Origin: CAYVMN01 sp964452575
GTDB lineage: Bacteria; Desulfobacterota; DSM-4660; Desulfatiglandales; Desulfatiglandaceae
Assembly (NCBI GenBank): GCA_964452575.1
Contig: CAYVMN010000058.1
Span: 1-21,660 of the forward strand
Direction of reading: 5' to 3'
Length of the DNA stretch: 21,660 nt
In this document: positions 7,369-15,644 of the stretch, one piece after another
Position numbering within the stretch: position 1 is the first letter of the stretch
Layout of the letters: the number at the start of each line of letters is the position of its first letter
Notes under the pieces: model-generated
Seen by the model: only the letters and a program-made list of their open reading frames with translations
What the model was told of the DNA's origin: nothing
Database searches by the model: none
Made by a program: the position numbers and the translations under genes

Positions 7369-7546
7369 ATTTTACAGGCCTCTTTCAATTGTCCCTGACC
7401 TTCCATATCACGCCCTTTCAGGCGTCATGTTCCGATGATGTTTTACCCTCTTTTTTGATAACCACTTAAAATCAAATCCAAATTCGCGAAGCGTTGTTAA
7501 CGGAAGGCTCCTTTTCTATGACCTCTTTCGCCGTCGTCTCAGTTTC

Positions 7547-7562
7547 TGGCAGGCAATTTGCT
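7547..7562 (+). promoter_or_regulatory. sigma-54 (-24/-12) promoter of the alcohol dehydrogenase operon
   Basis: TGGCAGGCAATTTGCT matches the RpoN consensus TGGCACG-N4-TTGCW with a single mismatch (C to G) and exact GG-N10-GC spacing. Transcription should start near 7573. It lies between the AcoR-type activator and the dehydrogenase. The rest of the 7369-7546 gap shows no gene. Confidence 0.72.
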
Positions 7563-7658
7563 GGTAAAATCTCGCCAAAAGATCAAGAAAATAGTGCCCC
7601 AAGACGACTTGAGAGATGAAACGTGAGTCTAATACACAGAAACGTACCTTTGGCGACC

Positions 7659-8840
7659 ATGAATTTCCAGTGGTGGAACCCTACAAAGATCATTTTTGGT
7701 GAAGGAAAGGTGCGGGATCTGGCCGCCGACCTGGACCTGGACTGGAACTTTGACGGGAAAGAAAAGGTGTTCATCTTGACGGACCGGGGGGTGAGGAATG
7801 CGGGGTTGCTGGACTACCTGCAGGATTCTCTCAAAGGTACCTCAAGAGAAGTTGTGGGTGTTTTTGATCGGGTGCTGGAAGAAGCCAATAGGGATCAAGT
7901 CTGCGAAATAACCAAACTGGCAAAGGATGTGCACCCTGATTTCTGGATAGCCCTGGGAGGAGGTTCCGTTATGGGTGCCTGCAAAGCGGCGGCCCTCTTG
8001 GAGTCAAATGAAGGCGATTTGGAGGATTTTGTAGGGCTTTACCTGGTGGAGAGGGAGACCAAACCGATCGTATGCATTCCCACCACGGCCGGCACCGGTT
8101 CTGAAGTCACCTGGGGCGCGGTAATAACGGATCGCAAAAAGAAGAAAAAGCTGATCATCGGAGACTACAAGTTCATTCCCAAGATCGCGGTCCTGGATCC
8201 CGAGCTGACGCGAACGCTTCCTGCCCACCTGGTGGCCTCAACAGCCCTCGATGCCCTTACCCATGCCATCGGTGCTCTGGTCACCGAAGATCGGCAGGAC
8301 CTGTCCGGCGCAATTTCCCTGAGGGCGGTTGAGATGGTGGCCGACAACGTGGAGGAGGCCTATCAGAAAAACAGCGTACGACTGGACGTGCGCTCCAAAA
8401 TGCTCATCGCCGCATGCATGGCGGGTGTTGCCTCTCAGACCGCGCTGCCTGGAGCGGAGCATGGCATTGGGCATACGGCCGGAGCCCTCCACGAGTTGCA
8501 GCACGGACTGGCAGTCGGTATCGCCAACCTCTACGTCATGGAATTCAACATGAAGTCCGTTCCACACGCTTACGCCAGCGTGGCCAGGGCCCTGGGTGTC
8601 AAGGACGACGGCCAATCCGACGAGGCCCTGGGTATGAAAGGGATAGAGAGGCTCAAGGAGCTGTACACTAAGATCGGAGTAGAACTTACTTATAAAGACT
8701 ATGGCTTTCCAACCGATGAAGAGGCTATCAGGCAACTCATCGAGCAAAGTATGGACGAACCCTGTATGGCATTCAATCCCGTGGGGATCAGCCACACGCC
8801 TGAATTCGAACAACTGATAAAGAATTGTATTGGAGTCTAA
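7659..8840 (+). CDS. iron-containing (group III) alcohol dehydrogenase
   Basis: NAD(P)-dependent alcohol/aldehyde oxidoreductase of 393 residues. The start MNFQWWNPTKIIFGEG matches the usual beginning of the family, so ATG 7659 is preferred, but neither it nor an in-frame GTG at 7623 (12 residues longer) has a strong ribosome-binding site. The nucleotide-binding GGGS loop and PTTAGTGSEVT are present. All four metal ligands are in place: D198, H202, H268 and H282, with the spacing seen in FucO. One oddity is that the usual Asp of GGGSxxD is Gly here (GGGSVMG). In this setting it likely oxidises an alcohol to the aldehyde consumed by AOR. It is more G+C-rich than the genes that follow and is separated by 3 bp from the next frame. 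Confidence 0.93.
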   Translation: MNFQWWNPTKIIFGEGKVRDLAADLDLDWNFDGKEKVFILTDRGVRNAGLLDYLQDSLKGTSREVVGVFDRVLEEANRDQVCEITKLAKDVHPDFWIALGGGSVMGACKAAALLESNEGDLEDFVGLYLVERETKPIVCIPTTAGTGSEVTWGAVITDRKKKKKLIIGDYKFIPKIAVLDPELTRTLPAHLVASTALDALTHAIGALVTEDRQDLSGAISLRAVEMVADNVEEAYQKNSVRLDVRSKMLIAACMAGVASQTALPGAEHGIGHTAGALHELQHGLAVGIANLYVMEFNMKSVPHAYASVARALGVKDDGQSDEALGMKGIERLKELYTKIGVELTYKDYGFPTDEEAIRQLIEQSMDEPCMAFNPVGISHTPEFEQLIKNCIGV

Positions 8841-8843
8841 ATC

Positions 8844-9128
8844 ATGGGTATGAGGAGTGCCTTTGCAGAGGAACTGTGTACCAACTGCCACCTATGTTCT
8901 ATCTTCTGTTCTCTCGCGTTCACGAAAAACGGGATTTTCGAGTTTCGCCCTTCCATTGCGAGGATCAGGACGGTTGAGAATGAGGATGAAACCAAAGGAA
9001 GATCCTTTTTCTTTGGGAAGATGCGTAGCTATGCAATGTTGCGGCAAAGACAAAACAATTGGCTTTGGGATTACGCGTTAGCGTGCTTCTACCCTGATTA
9101 TCTCAGGAAGCTCGATAGGTTTCTGTAA
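8844..9128 (+). pseudogene. chimeric remnant: ferredoxin N-terminus joined to flavoprotein fragment
   Basis: A 94-residue open frame made of two unrelated parts. Residues 1-48 have the first cluster motif of HycB/AOR-type ferredoxin subunits (CTNCHLCSIFCSLAF, then PSIARIRTV) but lack the remaining three clusters. From base 8991 the sequence is a copy of the flavoprotein gene at 16329-17678: 8991-9060 matches 17325-17394 (12 mismatches in 70) and 9060-9122 matches 17484-17546 (9 in 63), with 90 bp deleted in frame. The frame then stops, losing the flavoprotein C-terminus. It starts 3 bp after the dehydrogenase, as an intact translationally coupled gene would. I regard it as a recombination scar, not a working protein, although the frame remains open. 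Confidence 0.7.
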
Positions 9129-9249
9129 CATTCTCATATACTTAGCAAGACAGAGAGAAAGGAGGTAAGGAAGGGCTATCGAGGAACAAAGAATTAACCA
9201 AGAAGATGCTTATCGAGACCAAAATTCAATTTAATTTAGGAGGAGAAGA

Positions 9250-9660
9250 ATGGCTATTGAGTATGGAACAGAAGAATGGGTAAAGGCTGTAAGTCAAGAG
9301 GTTAATACAAGTCAGGCTTACAAGGACGCGGCCAAGAATTGGGAAGGGGACATGTATTTTATTGTAGAGCCGAAAGAAGAGTTTAAAGAGAAAATCGTTA
9401 TGTACTTTGACCTTTGGCATGGCGAATGCCGTCAGGCAGGTGTTATTGCTGACGAAAGCGAGAAGACCCCTGCATATCGCTTTTGGGCACCATATAGCAT
9501 ATGGAAAAAGATATTGCTAGGAGAACTGGATTCTGTCCAGGCTATGATGTCTGGCAAACTCAACTTAAAGGGTGATATGGGACAAATAATGAAAATGCCA
9601 AACGCTGCGGTGGAGTTTACGAACTGTATGATAAGGATTGATACTGAATTCCCTGTTTAG
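9250..9660 (+). CDS. SCP-2 sterol-transfer family protein
   Basis: A 136-residue single-domain protein of the SCP-2 (sterol carrier) fold, which binds lipids, acyl-CoAs or other hydrophobic molecules in a tunnel. Features consistent with the family are the strand pattern around GDMYFIVEP, the central FWAPYSIWKKILLGELDSVQAMMSGKLNLKGD-type segment (LLGELD and AMMSGKLNLKGD are the hallmark loading site) and the closing helix. AGGAGG at 9238-9243, 6 nt before the ATG, fixes the start. It lies between a decayed gene fragment upstream and the Fe-ADH pseudogene downstream, so its operon is broken or rearranged. It may deliver a hydrophobic substrate or product to the AOR/acyl-CoA synthetase steps. 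That role is inferred. Confidence 0.85.
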   Translation: MAIEYGTEEWVKAVSQEVNTSQAYKDAAKNWEGDMYFIVEPKEEFKEKIVMYFDLWHGECRQAGVIADESEKTPAYRFWAPYSIWKKILLGELDSVQAMMSGKLNLKGDMGQIMKMPNAAVEFTNCMIRIDTEFPV

Positions 9661-9703
9661 ATGACATCCAAGGGGAGGGGCCTTGAGTCATATAAAATAG
9701 AAT

Positions 9704-10370
9704 GTAGGTGTTAGAGTTTTAGAGGTGGTTTATGACCAAGATGCAGTGAGGCGTCTGGGGCAATTAGAGGGAGAGGCTACCTTTATCGTTTCTGACGGGG
9801 ATATGGTAAAGTCGGGTTTCCTTGACATCGCTAAAGAACAACCCTCCCAGGCTGAGATAGAAAGCAGCGTTTTTGACTGAGTTGAGGTTGAACCATCAAT
9901 TGAGACAGTAAATAAGGTGGTTCCTTGATAAAAGAATGCAGCGCAATCTTGATTGTAACAGCGGGAGGGAGGGTCAGTTATGATGCTGCTAAGGAAATTT
10001 GGGTACAATGTGCGAGGCCGGATAAAAAGTAGAGGGGTTAAATTCCCTTGATCCCCCACTTAGGGCTCCATGACAAGGCGAAGCCTATCTGTAATACCAT
10101 AATTTTGAGTACGAGCGCCGGGACAATCTGCGGTACTTATCGTCATAGGTGAAGATAAAAAGTGGAACTTTGCCTCCGGTGAGTATAATCCTGATACTGC
10201 CATTGTAGATACCCAGTTTGTGATGACAATGCCTCCCGAGATTACCATAGGTATGAATGTGCTGACTGATGCTCTAGAAGCATTTCCCTCAACTTAGGGG
10301 TGGGTATGGTAGAGCGGTGAGGCTGTTTCTGCCCTATGCTATTCAGTTTGTTGGATCTGGGCATTTCTGA
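9704..10370 (+). pseudogene. decayed second iron-containing alcohol dehydrogenase
   Basis: Fragments of an Fe-ADH appear in order across three frames, broken by frameshifts and in-frame stops. From 9704: EVVYDQDAVRRLGQLEG, then TFIVSDGDMVKSGFLDIAK, SVFD, a stop, VEVEPSIETVNK. Near 9940-10020: LIVTAGGRVSYDAAKEIWVQ, equivalent to the usual GGGSxxDAAK cofactor loop. Near 10075-10130: AKPI and a damaged form of PTTSGTGSEVT. Near 10150-10280: EDKKWNFASGEYNPDTAIVD, then MTMPPEITIGMNVLTDALEA with the metal-ligand Asp region. The C-terminal third is gone. The order and spacing match an intact Fe-ADH of a different subtype from the one at 7659. Bases from about 10371 to 10591 hold no recognisable gene. 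Confidence 0.8.
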
Positions 10371-10591
10371 TGCTCTTACCAAATTCATTAAGTCTTTGTG
10401 CATAATGCCATGCAGATTCTCACCTATTTACAACGGCGAGAGCACCTAATGAAAAAGATACTGAATTATTTTTCCCCCGCCATTCCTGCGAGGCTAAATT
10501 TACAGATTCTTTATTCATTAGACGTTGTGGGATGGAGTGCCGGGCATGGTAATGCCAGAAAGAGGGAAAGAAACAAAAGGGGGGTATAAAA

Positions 10592-12448
10592 ATGTTTGGA
10601 TATATGGATAAGATTTTAAAGGTTGATTTATCGAATTCCAAGATCTCAGAGGAAAACCTAGATGAAAATGCGTGCAAGATGTTCCTAGGGGGGAGTGGGC
10701 TAGCAACAAAATATTTATTCGACGAAGTACCAAAAGGTGCAGACCCATTAGGGCCGGATAATGCGCTAATATGTATGACGGGTCCCTTAACAGGGACAGA
10801 ATCGCCAAGCGCCGGAAGATATTCCATTGTTACAAAATCCCCTCTTACCGGTTTTTGGGGGCAGGCAAACTCAGGTGGTAATTGGGGGGTGTATCTTAAA
10901 TGCTCAGGCTTTGACGGGATTATTTTTAAAGGTGTTTCACATGAACCTGTATATCTAGTAATCGATGAAGGGAAAGCGGAACTTAGAGATGCAAAGCACT
11001 TATGGGGCAAGGGTGTTTCTGAAACCACAAAATTAATCAAAGAGGAACTTGGTGGAGATTTCAACATTGCGTGCATTGGCATAGGTGGCGAGAACCAGGT
11101 GAGATATGCTTGTGTTATCAATGACGAGCACCGAGCGGCTGGAAGGTGCGGTGTGGGGGCTGTAATGGGTTCTAAGCGACTAAAGGCTATCGCTGCAAAG
11201 GGGACAAAGAGGGTCGAGCTCGCAAATAAAGACGGTTTTAAAAATGTTTCGAAGACAAATTATGACCTGGCTAATGAGAGCATGTTGAAAATTACCCTTG
11301 AAACGTATGGAACAGGTATGGCCACTGACCTGATGGATGTCAGAGGCGGATTTCCCACCAGGAACTTCCAAACCGGGGTTTTTCCAGATATAGAGAAGAT
11401 AAGCGGGATGACACTTGCAGACACACTGCTTGTGGACAGAAAACATTGCTTTTCCTGCCCGATCAGCTGTGGAAGAGTTACCGTAGTTAAATCAGGCCCC
11501 TATGCATGCAAGGGAGAAGGGCCAGAATACGAATCAATCGGGGCTTTTGGTGGAATGTGCGGGGTTGTAAACTTGGAAGCTATCACACTGGCACATAATT
11601 TATGTGATGACTATAGCGTAGATGTAATTTCCGCGGGGAATGTCATAGGCTTCGCGACGGAATGTTATGAAAAGGGAATTTTAACAAAATCAGATACTGA
11701 TGGGTTAGAGTTAAAATTTGGAGATCCCGATACTATGGTTCAGCTTATTCATAAAATAGCCAAAAGGGAAGGCATTGGTGATTTCTTGGCTGAAGGAACA
11801 AAAAGAATGTCGAAAAAACTGGGCAAGGGAACGGAAAGATTTGCTATGCATGTCAAGGGGCTAGAGCTGCCGGCCTATGACCCCAGAGCTGCCAAAATAT
11901 GTGGATTGGCATTTGCTACCGCGAATCGGGGAGGCGACCATATCACAGCCTACATTGAAGGGCCGACCTTCTTTGACTTTCCTTTCCTTTGTGTTGAAAA
12001 CAGCAGGATTGAAGACCCGCTTGTAGAAAACCCTGCGGAGACAAAAATTGTAAAGGATTTGGAAGACTCCCTTACTGTGTTTGATGCGATGGGGACATGT
12101 AAGTTTATGGGACTGACTTTAGCTACGCAAGACTGGGTTGATATGATAGCCAATTGCGTAGGCTGGAAATTTGATGTGAGTGATTACAGAAAGGTTGGAG
12201 AGAGGATTTATAATCTGGCTAGAGCTTTCAATGTAAGAGAAGGATTGACAAGGGCCGATGACACTCTCCCGAAACGAATATTAGAAGAACCGCTTCCTGA
12301 AGGTCCGGCGCAAGGGCATGTCGTGGAGAAGCTGGATGAGATGTTGGATGCTTATTACAAATTTCGAGGATGGGATAAAAATACTGGCAAACCAACCCCT
12401 GAGAGGCTTAAAGAGCTTGGGCTAGGTGATGTAGTGGATAAGATATAG
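10592..12448 (+). CDS. tungsten-type aldehyde:ferredoxin oxidoreductase (AOR family)
   Basis: A 618-residue cytoplasmic enzyme of the AOR family, which oxidises aldehydes to carboxylic acids (or runs in reverse) using a tungsten bis-pterin centre and one [4Fe-4S] cluster, passing electrons to ferredoxin. Cluster ligands are C286, C289, C293 (CFSCPISC) and C503 (GTCKF), nearly the same positions as in the Pyrococcus furiosus enzyme. The N-terminal pterin-binding features GPLTGTESPSAGRYSIVTKS and NSGGNWGVYLK are present, as is AAGRCGVGAVMGSKRLKAI. AAGGGGGG about 10 nt upstream supports ATG 10592. The acyl-CoA synthetase starts 17 bp after the stop. Other AOR-family roles (for example the BamB-type reductase subunit) are less likely because no BamC-I partners are nearby. 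Confidence 0.93.
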   Translation: MFGYMDKILKVDLSNSKISEENLDENACKMFLGGSGLATKYLFDEVPKGADPLGPDNALICMTGPLTGTESPSAGRYSIVTKSPLTGFWGQANSGGNWGVYLKCSGFDGIIFKGVSHEPVYLVIDEGKAELRDAKHLWGKGVSETTKLIKEELGGDFNIACIGIGGENQVRYACVINDEHRAAGRCGVGAVMGSKRLKAIAAKGTKRVELANKDGFKNVSKTNYDLANESMLKITLETYGTGMATDLMDVRGGFPTRNFQTGVFPDIEKISGMTLADTLLVDRKHCFSCPISCGRVTVVKSGPYACKGEGPEYESIGAFGGMCGVVNLEAITLAHNLCDDYSVDVISAGNVIGFATECYEKGILTKSDTDGLELKFGDPDTMVQLIHKIAKREGIGDFLAEGTKRMSKKLGKGTERFAMHVKGLELPAYDPRAAKICGLAFATANRGGDHITAYIEGPTFFDFPFLCVENSRIEDPLVENPAETKIVKDLEDSLTVFDAMGTCKFMGLTLATQDWVDMIANCVGWKFDVSDYRKVGERIYNLARAFNVREGLTRADDTLPKRILEEPLPEGPAQGHVVEKLDEMLDAYYKFRGWDKNTGKPTPERLKELGLGDVVDKI

Positions 12449-12465
12449 AGGGAAGGGGGTCAACT

Positions 12466-14151
12466 ATGATTTCCGTTTCTGAAAGGCCCTGGCTTAAAAA
12501 CTACAAGTTGGGGCCGTATAAGCTTCCACAGACAAGAGAGCCCTATTTAGAGATAACTGTTAACAGCATTCTGGATGCTACAGCAGCTGAATTTCCTGAC
12601 AATATTGCCTGTTCTTTTATGGGGAATGAAATAACCTATAATGAGTTGAACCTTCTTACGGATAGCTTGGCAGCTTCTCTTGCAGGCCTAGGGGTAAAAA
12701 AGGGCGACAAGGTAGCCACTATCCTTCAAAACTGCCCGCAGTATATCATAAGCGATTTCGGGATATTAAAAGCAGGAGCCACACATGTTCCTTGCAGTGT
12801 GCTACACAAAGAAGCTGATTTAATATATGAAATTGGCGACTCAGGAGCTGAGACGGTAATCTGTACTGATGAATGTTTTGCTCTTGTTGATTCGATAAAG
12901 AATAAAACAAAGATCAAGAGGGTCATTGTTACATCTCTTATGGATTACTCATTGGAGAAGCCGGGGAAAAAACAGATACCAGGCACATACCAACTTCGTG
13001 ATCTGATAGAAAATCATGAGCCAGGGCCCCCGGAGGTCGAAATCGCTCCGAAGGAGGATCTAGCCATTCTCGTATTCACAGGCGGTTCTACTGGATTACC
13101 AAAGGGTGTGATGCTAACTCATTACAACCGTATAGTAGCTATAAGTCTTCTTGCTTGGTATTCTGAGCCCTTAAAGGTAGGGATTAGGGGCAAGACTTCT
13201 ATCATAATACCTATCCCGATGTTTCATCAGTACGGACATCTTATGATGCACTTTGCCGTTTATTGGGGTCTCAAGATATACCAGATTCCTGATCCAAGGG
13301 ATATTGATATGTTACTCAAGTTGCTCACAAAATATCGCCCCTTTATGTGCGTATGTGTACCGACTCAGTACGCAAAGCTGATTTTGAAAGGACTTGGAAG
13401 AACCAATACCATGTTCATGTCTGGTGCATCTGCCCTCGCTCCAGAAATTGCCCAGAGATTTAAGCAGCAAACTGGTGTGCCAATAACGGAGGCCTATGGT
13501 CTGACTGAAACGGGCGGAGGTACCCACATCAACCTTTCATCTTTTTCAAAGACTACCGGCTTTATGCCTTTCGAAAAATTAGGTTCCATTGGGGTGCCAA
13601 TGCCAGATACAGACGTCAAGATCCTAGATCTAGAGACTGGTGAGGAAGCCCCTCCTGGAAAAGAGGGGGAACTTTATGTTCGCGGGCCGCAGCTTATGAA
13701 GGGTTACTGGCCTGAACCAGGGAAGGGATTGGTGAATGGGTGGCTACCTACCGGTGATGTCGTAAAAATGGACGATGATGGGTATTTCTACATAACAGAC
13801 CGAGTTAAGGACATGGCCAATGTTTCTGGTTTGAAGGTCTATACCAGGCTAGTCGACGACGTCCTTTACGAGCATCCAGCAGTCGCCGATGGTGTGACGA
13901 TAGGGATTCCAGACCCCGAACGCCCAGGGAGCGAAAGGATAAAGGCCTTTATAGTATTGAAACAGGATAGAGAGGGCAAAATAACCCCAGAAGAAATAAT
14001 CAGCCATTGTAGGGATAAACTCCCCCCCTATGCGGTTCCCAAGTCCATTGAATTCAGAAAAGAATTGCCTCTCACGGTAACTGAAAAACTCTTTAAAAGG
14101 CAGTTAAGGGAAGAGGAGATAGCTAAGATGAGAGCGAACGGAGAATTGTGA
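12466..14151 (+). CDS. AMP-forming acyl-CoA synthetase (fatty/carboxylic acid-CoA ligase)
   Basis: A 561-residue adenylate-forming enzyme that activates a carboxylic acid to its CoA thioester with ATP. The phosphate loop is FTGGSTGLPKGVMLTH (about 204-219). The adenine-binding motif is EAYGLTE (about 342-348). TGD with D431 and the hinge DRVKDMANVSGLKVY follow. The catalytic Lys is retained (K541 in LTVTEKLFKR), although the usual preceding Gly is Glu, and the PREVEEVL segment is altered to TRLVDDVL. GGAAGGGGG precedes the ATG. It is in a tight operon between AOR (17 bp) and the FrhB-like gene (24 bp), so the natural substrate is probably the acid made by AOR. The length and HQYGHLMMHF segment suggest a medium- to long-chain or aromatic acid, but specificity cannot be read. 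Confidence 0.92.
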   Translation: MISVSERPWLKNYKLGPYKLPQTREPYLEITVNSILDATAAEFPDNIACSFMGNEITYNELNLLTDSLAASLAGLGVKKGDKVATILQNCPQYIISDFGILKAGATHVPCSVLHKEADLIYEIGDSGAETVICTDECFALVDSIKNKTKIKRVIVTSLMDYSLEKPGKKQIPGTYQLRDLIENHEPGPPEVEIAPKEDLAILVFTGGSTGLPKGVMLTHYNRIVAISLLAWYSEPLKVGIRGKTSIIIPIPMFHQYGHLMMHFAVYWGLKIYQIPDPRDIDMLLKLLTKYRPFMCVCVPTQYAKLILKGLGRTNTMFMSGASALAPEIAQRFKQQTGVPITEAYGLTETGGGTHINLSSFSKTTGFMPFEKLGSIGVPMPDTDVKILDLETGEEAPPGKEGELYVRGPQLMKGYWPEPGKGLVNGWLPTGDVVKMDDDGYFYITDRVKDMANVSGLKVYTRLVDDVLYEHPAVADGVTIGIPDPERPGSERIKAFIVLKQDREGKITPEEIISHCRDKLPPYAVPKSIEFRKELPLTVTEKLFKRQLREEEIAKMRANGEL

Positions 14152-14162
14152 TTCTAACAGTA

Positions 14163-14168
14163 GAGGAG
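14163..14168 (+). promoter_or_regulatory. ribosome-binding site selecting a TTG start
   Basis: GAGGAG ends 7 nt before TTG 14176, the only plausible start in the frame. The next in-frame Met is past both Fe-S cluster motifs, so a non-ATG start is effectively required. Confidence 0.75.
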
Positions 14169-14175
14169 AACAAAG

Positions 14176-15318
14176 TTGCCAACTTATGAGGACTTGGAGG
14201 AAAATATAATTATAACTGATTTATGTACAGCTTGCGGGGCGTGTCTTTTGGCATGTCTCAATTCTCATATCGATTTTATTGATGAAAGGCCGAAGAGGTC
14301 TGAAAAGAAACTAGACTGTGTAAACTGTAATACATGTTATCATGCCTGCTACATGCTCAGGCGAGGCTTGATGGTAAATATAGAGTCCAGCATTTTTGGG
14401 CGGAACAAAAAGGAGAATCTCGGGATATATAAGCGAATTCTTGCTGCAAGAACAAGAGATCAAGACATTGAGAAGGCTTGTCAAGATGGTGGAATTGTAA
14501 CCTCTCTCTTAATTCACGCTTTAAATGAAGATCTTATTGACGGAGCTTTAGTTGTCGGACGACACGGATGGATCCCAATAGCCTTTATAGCAAAAACTAG
14601 AGCTGAGCTTATTTCTTCGGCAATGACCAAATATGGGGCAACACCTATACTAAAAGAGCTTAGATCTGCTGTAGTGGATCACGGTCTCAGCAGAATTTGC
14701 ATTGTAGGCTCACCCTGTCATATCCAATCCATAAGATATCTCCAACACAAAAGTCTTCCATTAGCCTCATCGGTAATATTTACGATAGGCCTGTTCTGCC
14801 GTGAAAATTACCGCTTCCAATGCATAGAAGAGAAGGTAACCGAAAGCGGGCTGAGGATCGAAGATGTGGATAAGTTCGACATCTCTGATGAGTTCAACAT
14901 ATGGGTAAGGGGTAAGAGAGTCTGCTATCCTATAACTACAGCGAAAAACTGGGTTCCAAAGCACTGTCTTATTTGTGAGGATTTCACCAGTGAACTAGCA
15001 GACATATCCATTGGCAGTGCGGGCTCATTGGCAGGATGGTCAACGGTCATCGTCAGAACCAGGGAGGGCGAAGATGTATTCTCTCGGGCTCAAAACGCAG
15101 GGATTGTAGAAAACCATCCAATAGAGAATTTGAGTAAAATACAGGAGCTTGCCTTTAGGAAGCGAGAGCAGGGGAAATACACCGCTAAGATCTTAAGTCT
15201 AAAAGAAAAAGGACTCCAAAGGAGCGAGATCGCCTCTAAGCTGAGCATTTCGGAACAGGTTAGCAAGAGATTGAGACTTTCAGAAGAGTGGTGGTCTTAC
15301 AGACTTGAAGGATTTTGA
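14176..15318 (+). CDS. FrhB-like Fe-S flavoprotein (F420 hydrogenase/dehydrogenase beta-subunit family)
   Basis: A 380-residue soluble redox protein. Two [4Fe-4S] motifs lie near the N-terminus (CTACGACLLAC and CVNCNTCYHAC). The FrhB core follows: QDGGIVTSLLIHAL, KYGATPILKELR, GSPCHIQSIRYLQ, FTIGLFCREN and CEDFTSELADISIGSAGS. Family members transfer electrons through FAD between F420, ferredoxin or partner enzymes. In non-methanogens they are often ferredoxin-linked. Translation starts at TTG. An unusual C-terminal extension after about residue 340 (LKEKGLQRSEIASKLSISEQ followed by VSKRL) looks like a small helix-turn-helix. Placed directly after AOR and the acyl-CoA synthetase, it likely receives electrons from aldehyde oxidation. 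The acceptor is unknown. Confidence 0.88.
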   Translation: MPTYEDLEENIIITDLCTACGACLLACLNSHIDFIDERPKRSEKKLDCVNCNTCYHACYMLRRGLMVNIESSIFGRNKKENLGIYKRILAARTRDQDIEKACQDGGIVTSLLIHALNEDLIDGALVVGRHGWIPIAFIAKTRAELISSAMTKYGATPILKELRSAVVDHGLSRICIVGSPCHIQSIRYLQHKSLPLASSVIFTIGLFCRENYRFQCIEEKVTESGLRIEDVDKFDISDEFNIWVRGKRVCYPITTAKNWVPKHCLICEDFTSELADISIGSAGSLAGWSTVIVRTREGEDVFSRAQNAGIVENHPIENLSKIQELAFRKREQGKYTAKILSLKEKGLQRSEIASKLSISEQVSKRLRLSEEWWSYRLEGF

Positions 15319-15644
15319 TGTCTGAAGCATATCCCGTCTCGAGGTTGTTATTTTGATTCTTTTTTGTGCAAGCGCTGATATTAATTTTTCTTTTGAGGAT
15401 TCAAACGAGGAATATCTTCAAATTATCAATAATTCGTGGGACGAGAGTAAGAGAAAATTGGGGAGATCTTGGCTGAGGAGAAGATTGGTGTACCCCTTGT
15501 GTAACAAAGAGTGAAATGGTTGGCCCGGGAGGGAAAAAGTATTTCGGTGATGAAGATTATTTACGGCATTTGCGAGCCCGAAGGCAATCAAATCTAAAGA
15601 GAATAAGCGCTACAGATGAAATTTGACCGGTTTAGAATAGTCTT
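15319..15644 (+). other. gap with traces of possible coding sequence
   Basis: No gene can be named. One frame is open from a TTG at 15353 (GAGG at 15341-15344 lies 8 nt upstream) to a TGA at 15514, 53 codons, including INFSFEDSNEEYLQIINNSW. An overlapping frame reads EEKIGVPLV and, after a shift, TKSEMVGPGGKKYFGDEDYL to about 15622. The last pieces look protein-like and could be the remains of a frameshifted gene. Equally, they may be chance open frames. Confidence 0.3.

Noticed and set aside
10543..10556. GGCAT-N4-ATGCC dyad upstream of AOR as an operator or promoter element
   Set aside because: Short and isolated. No -24/-12 or good -35/-10 element was found with it.
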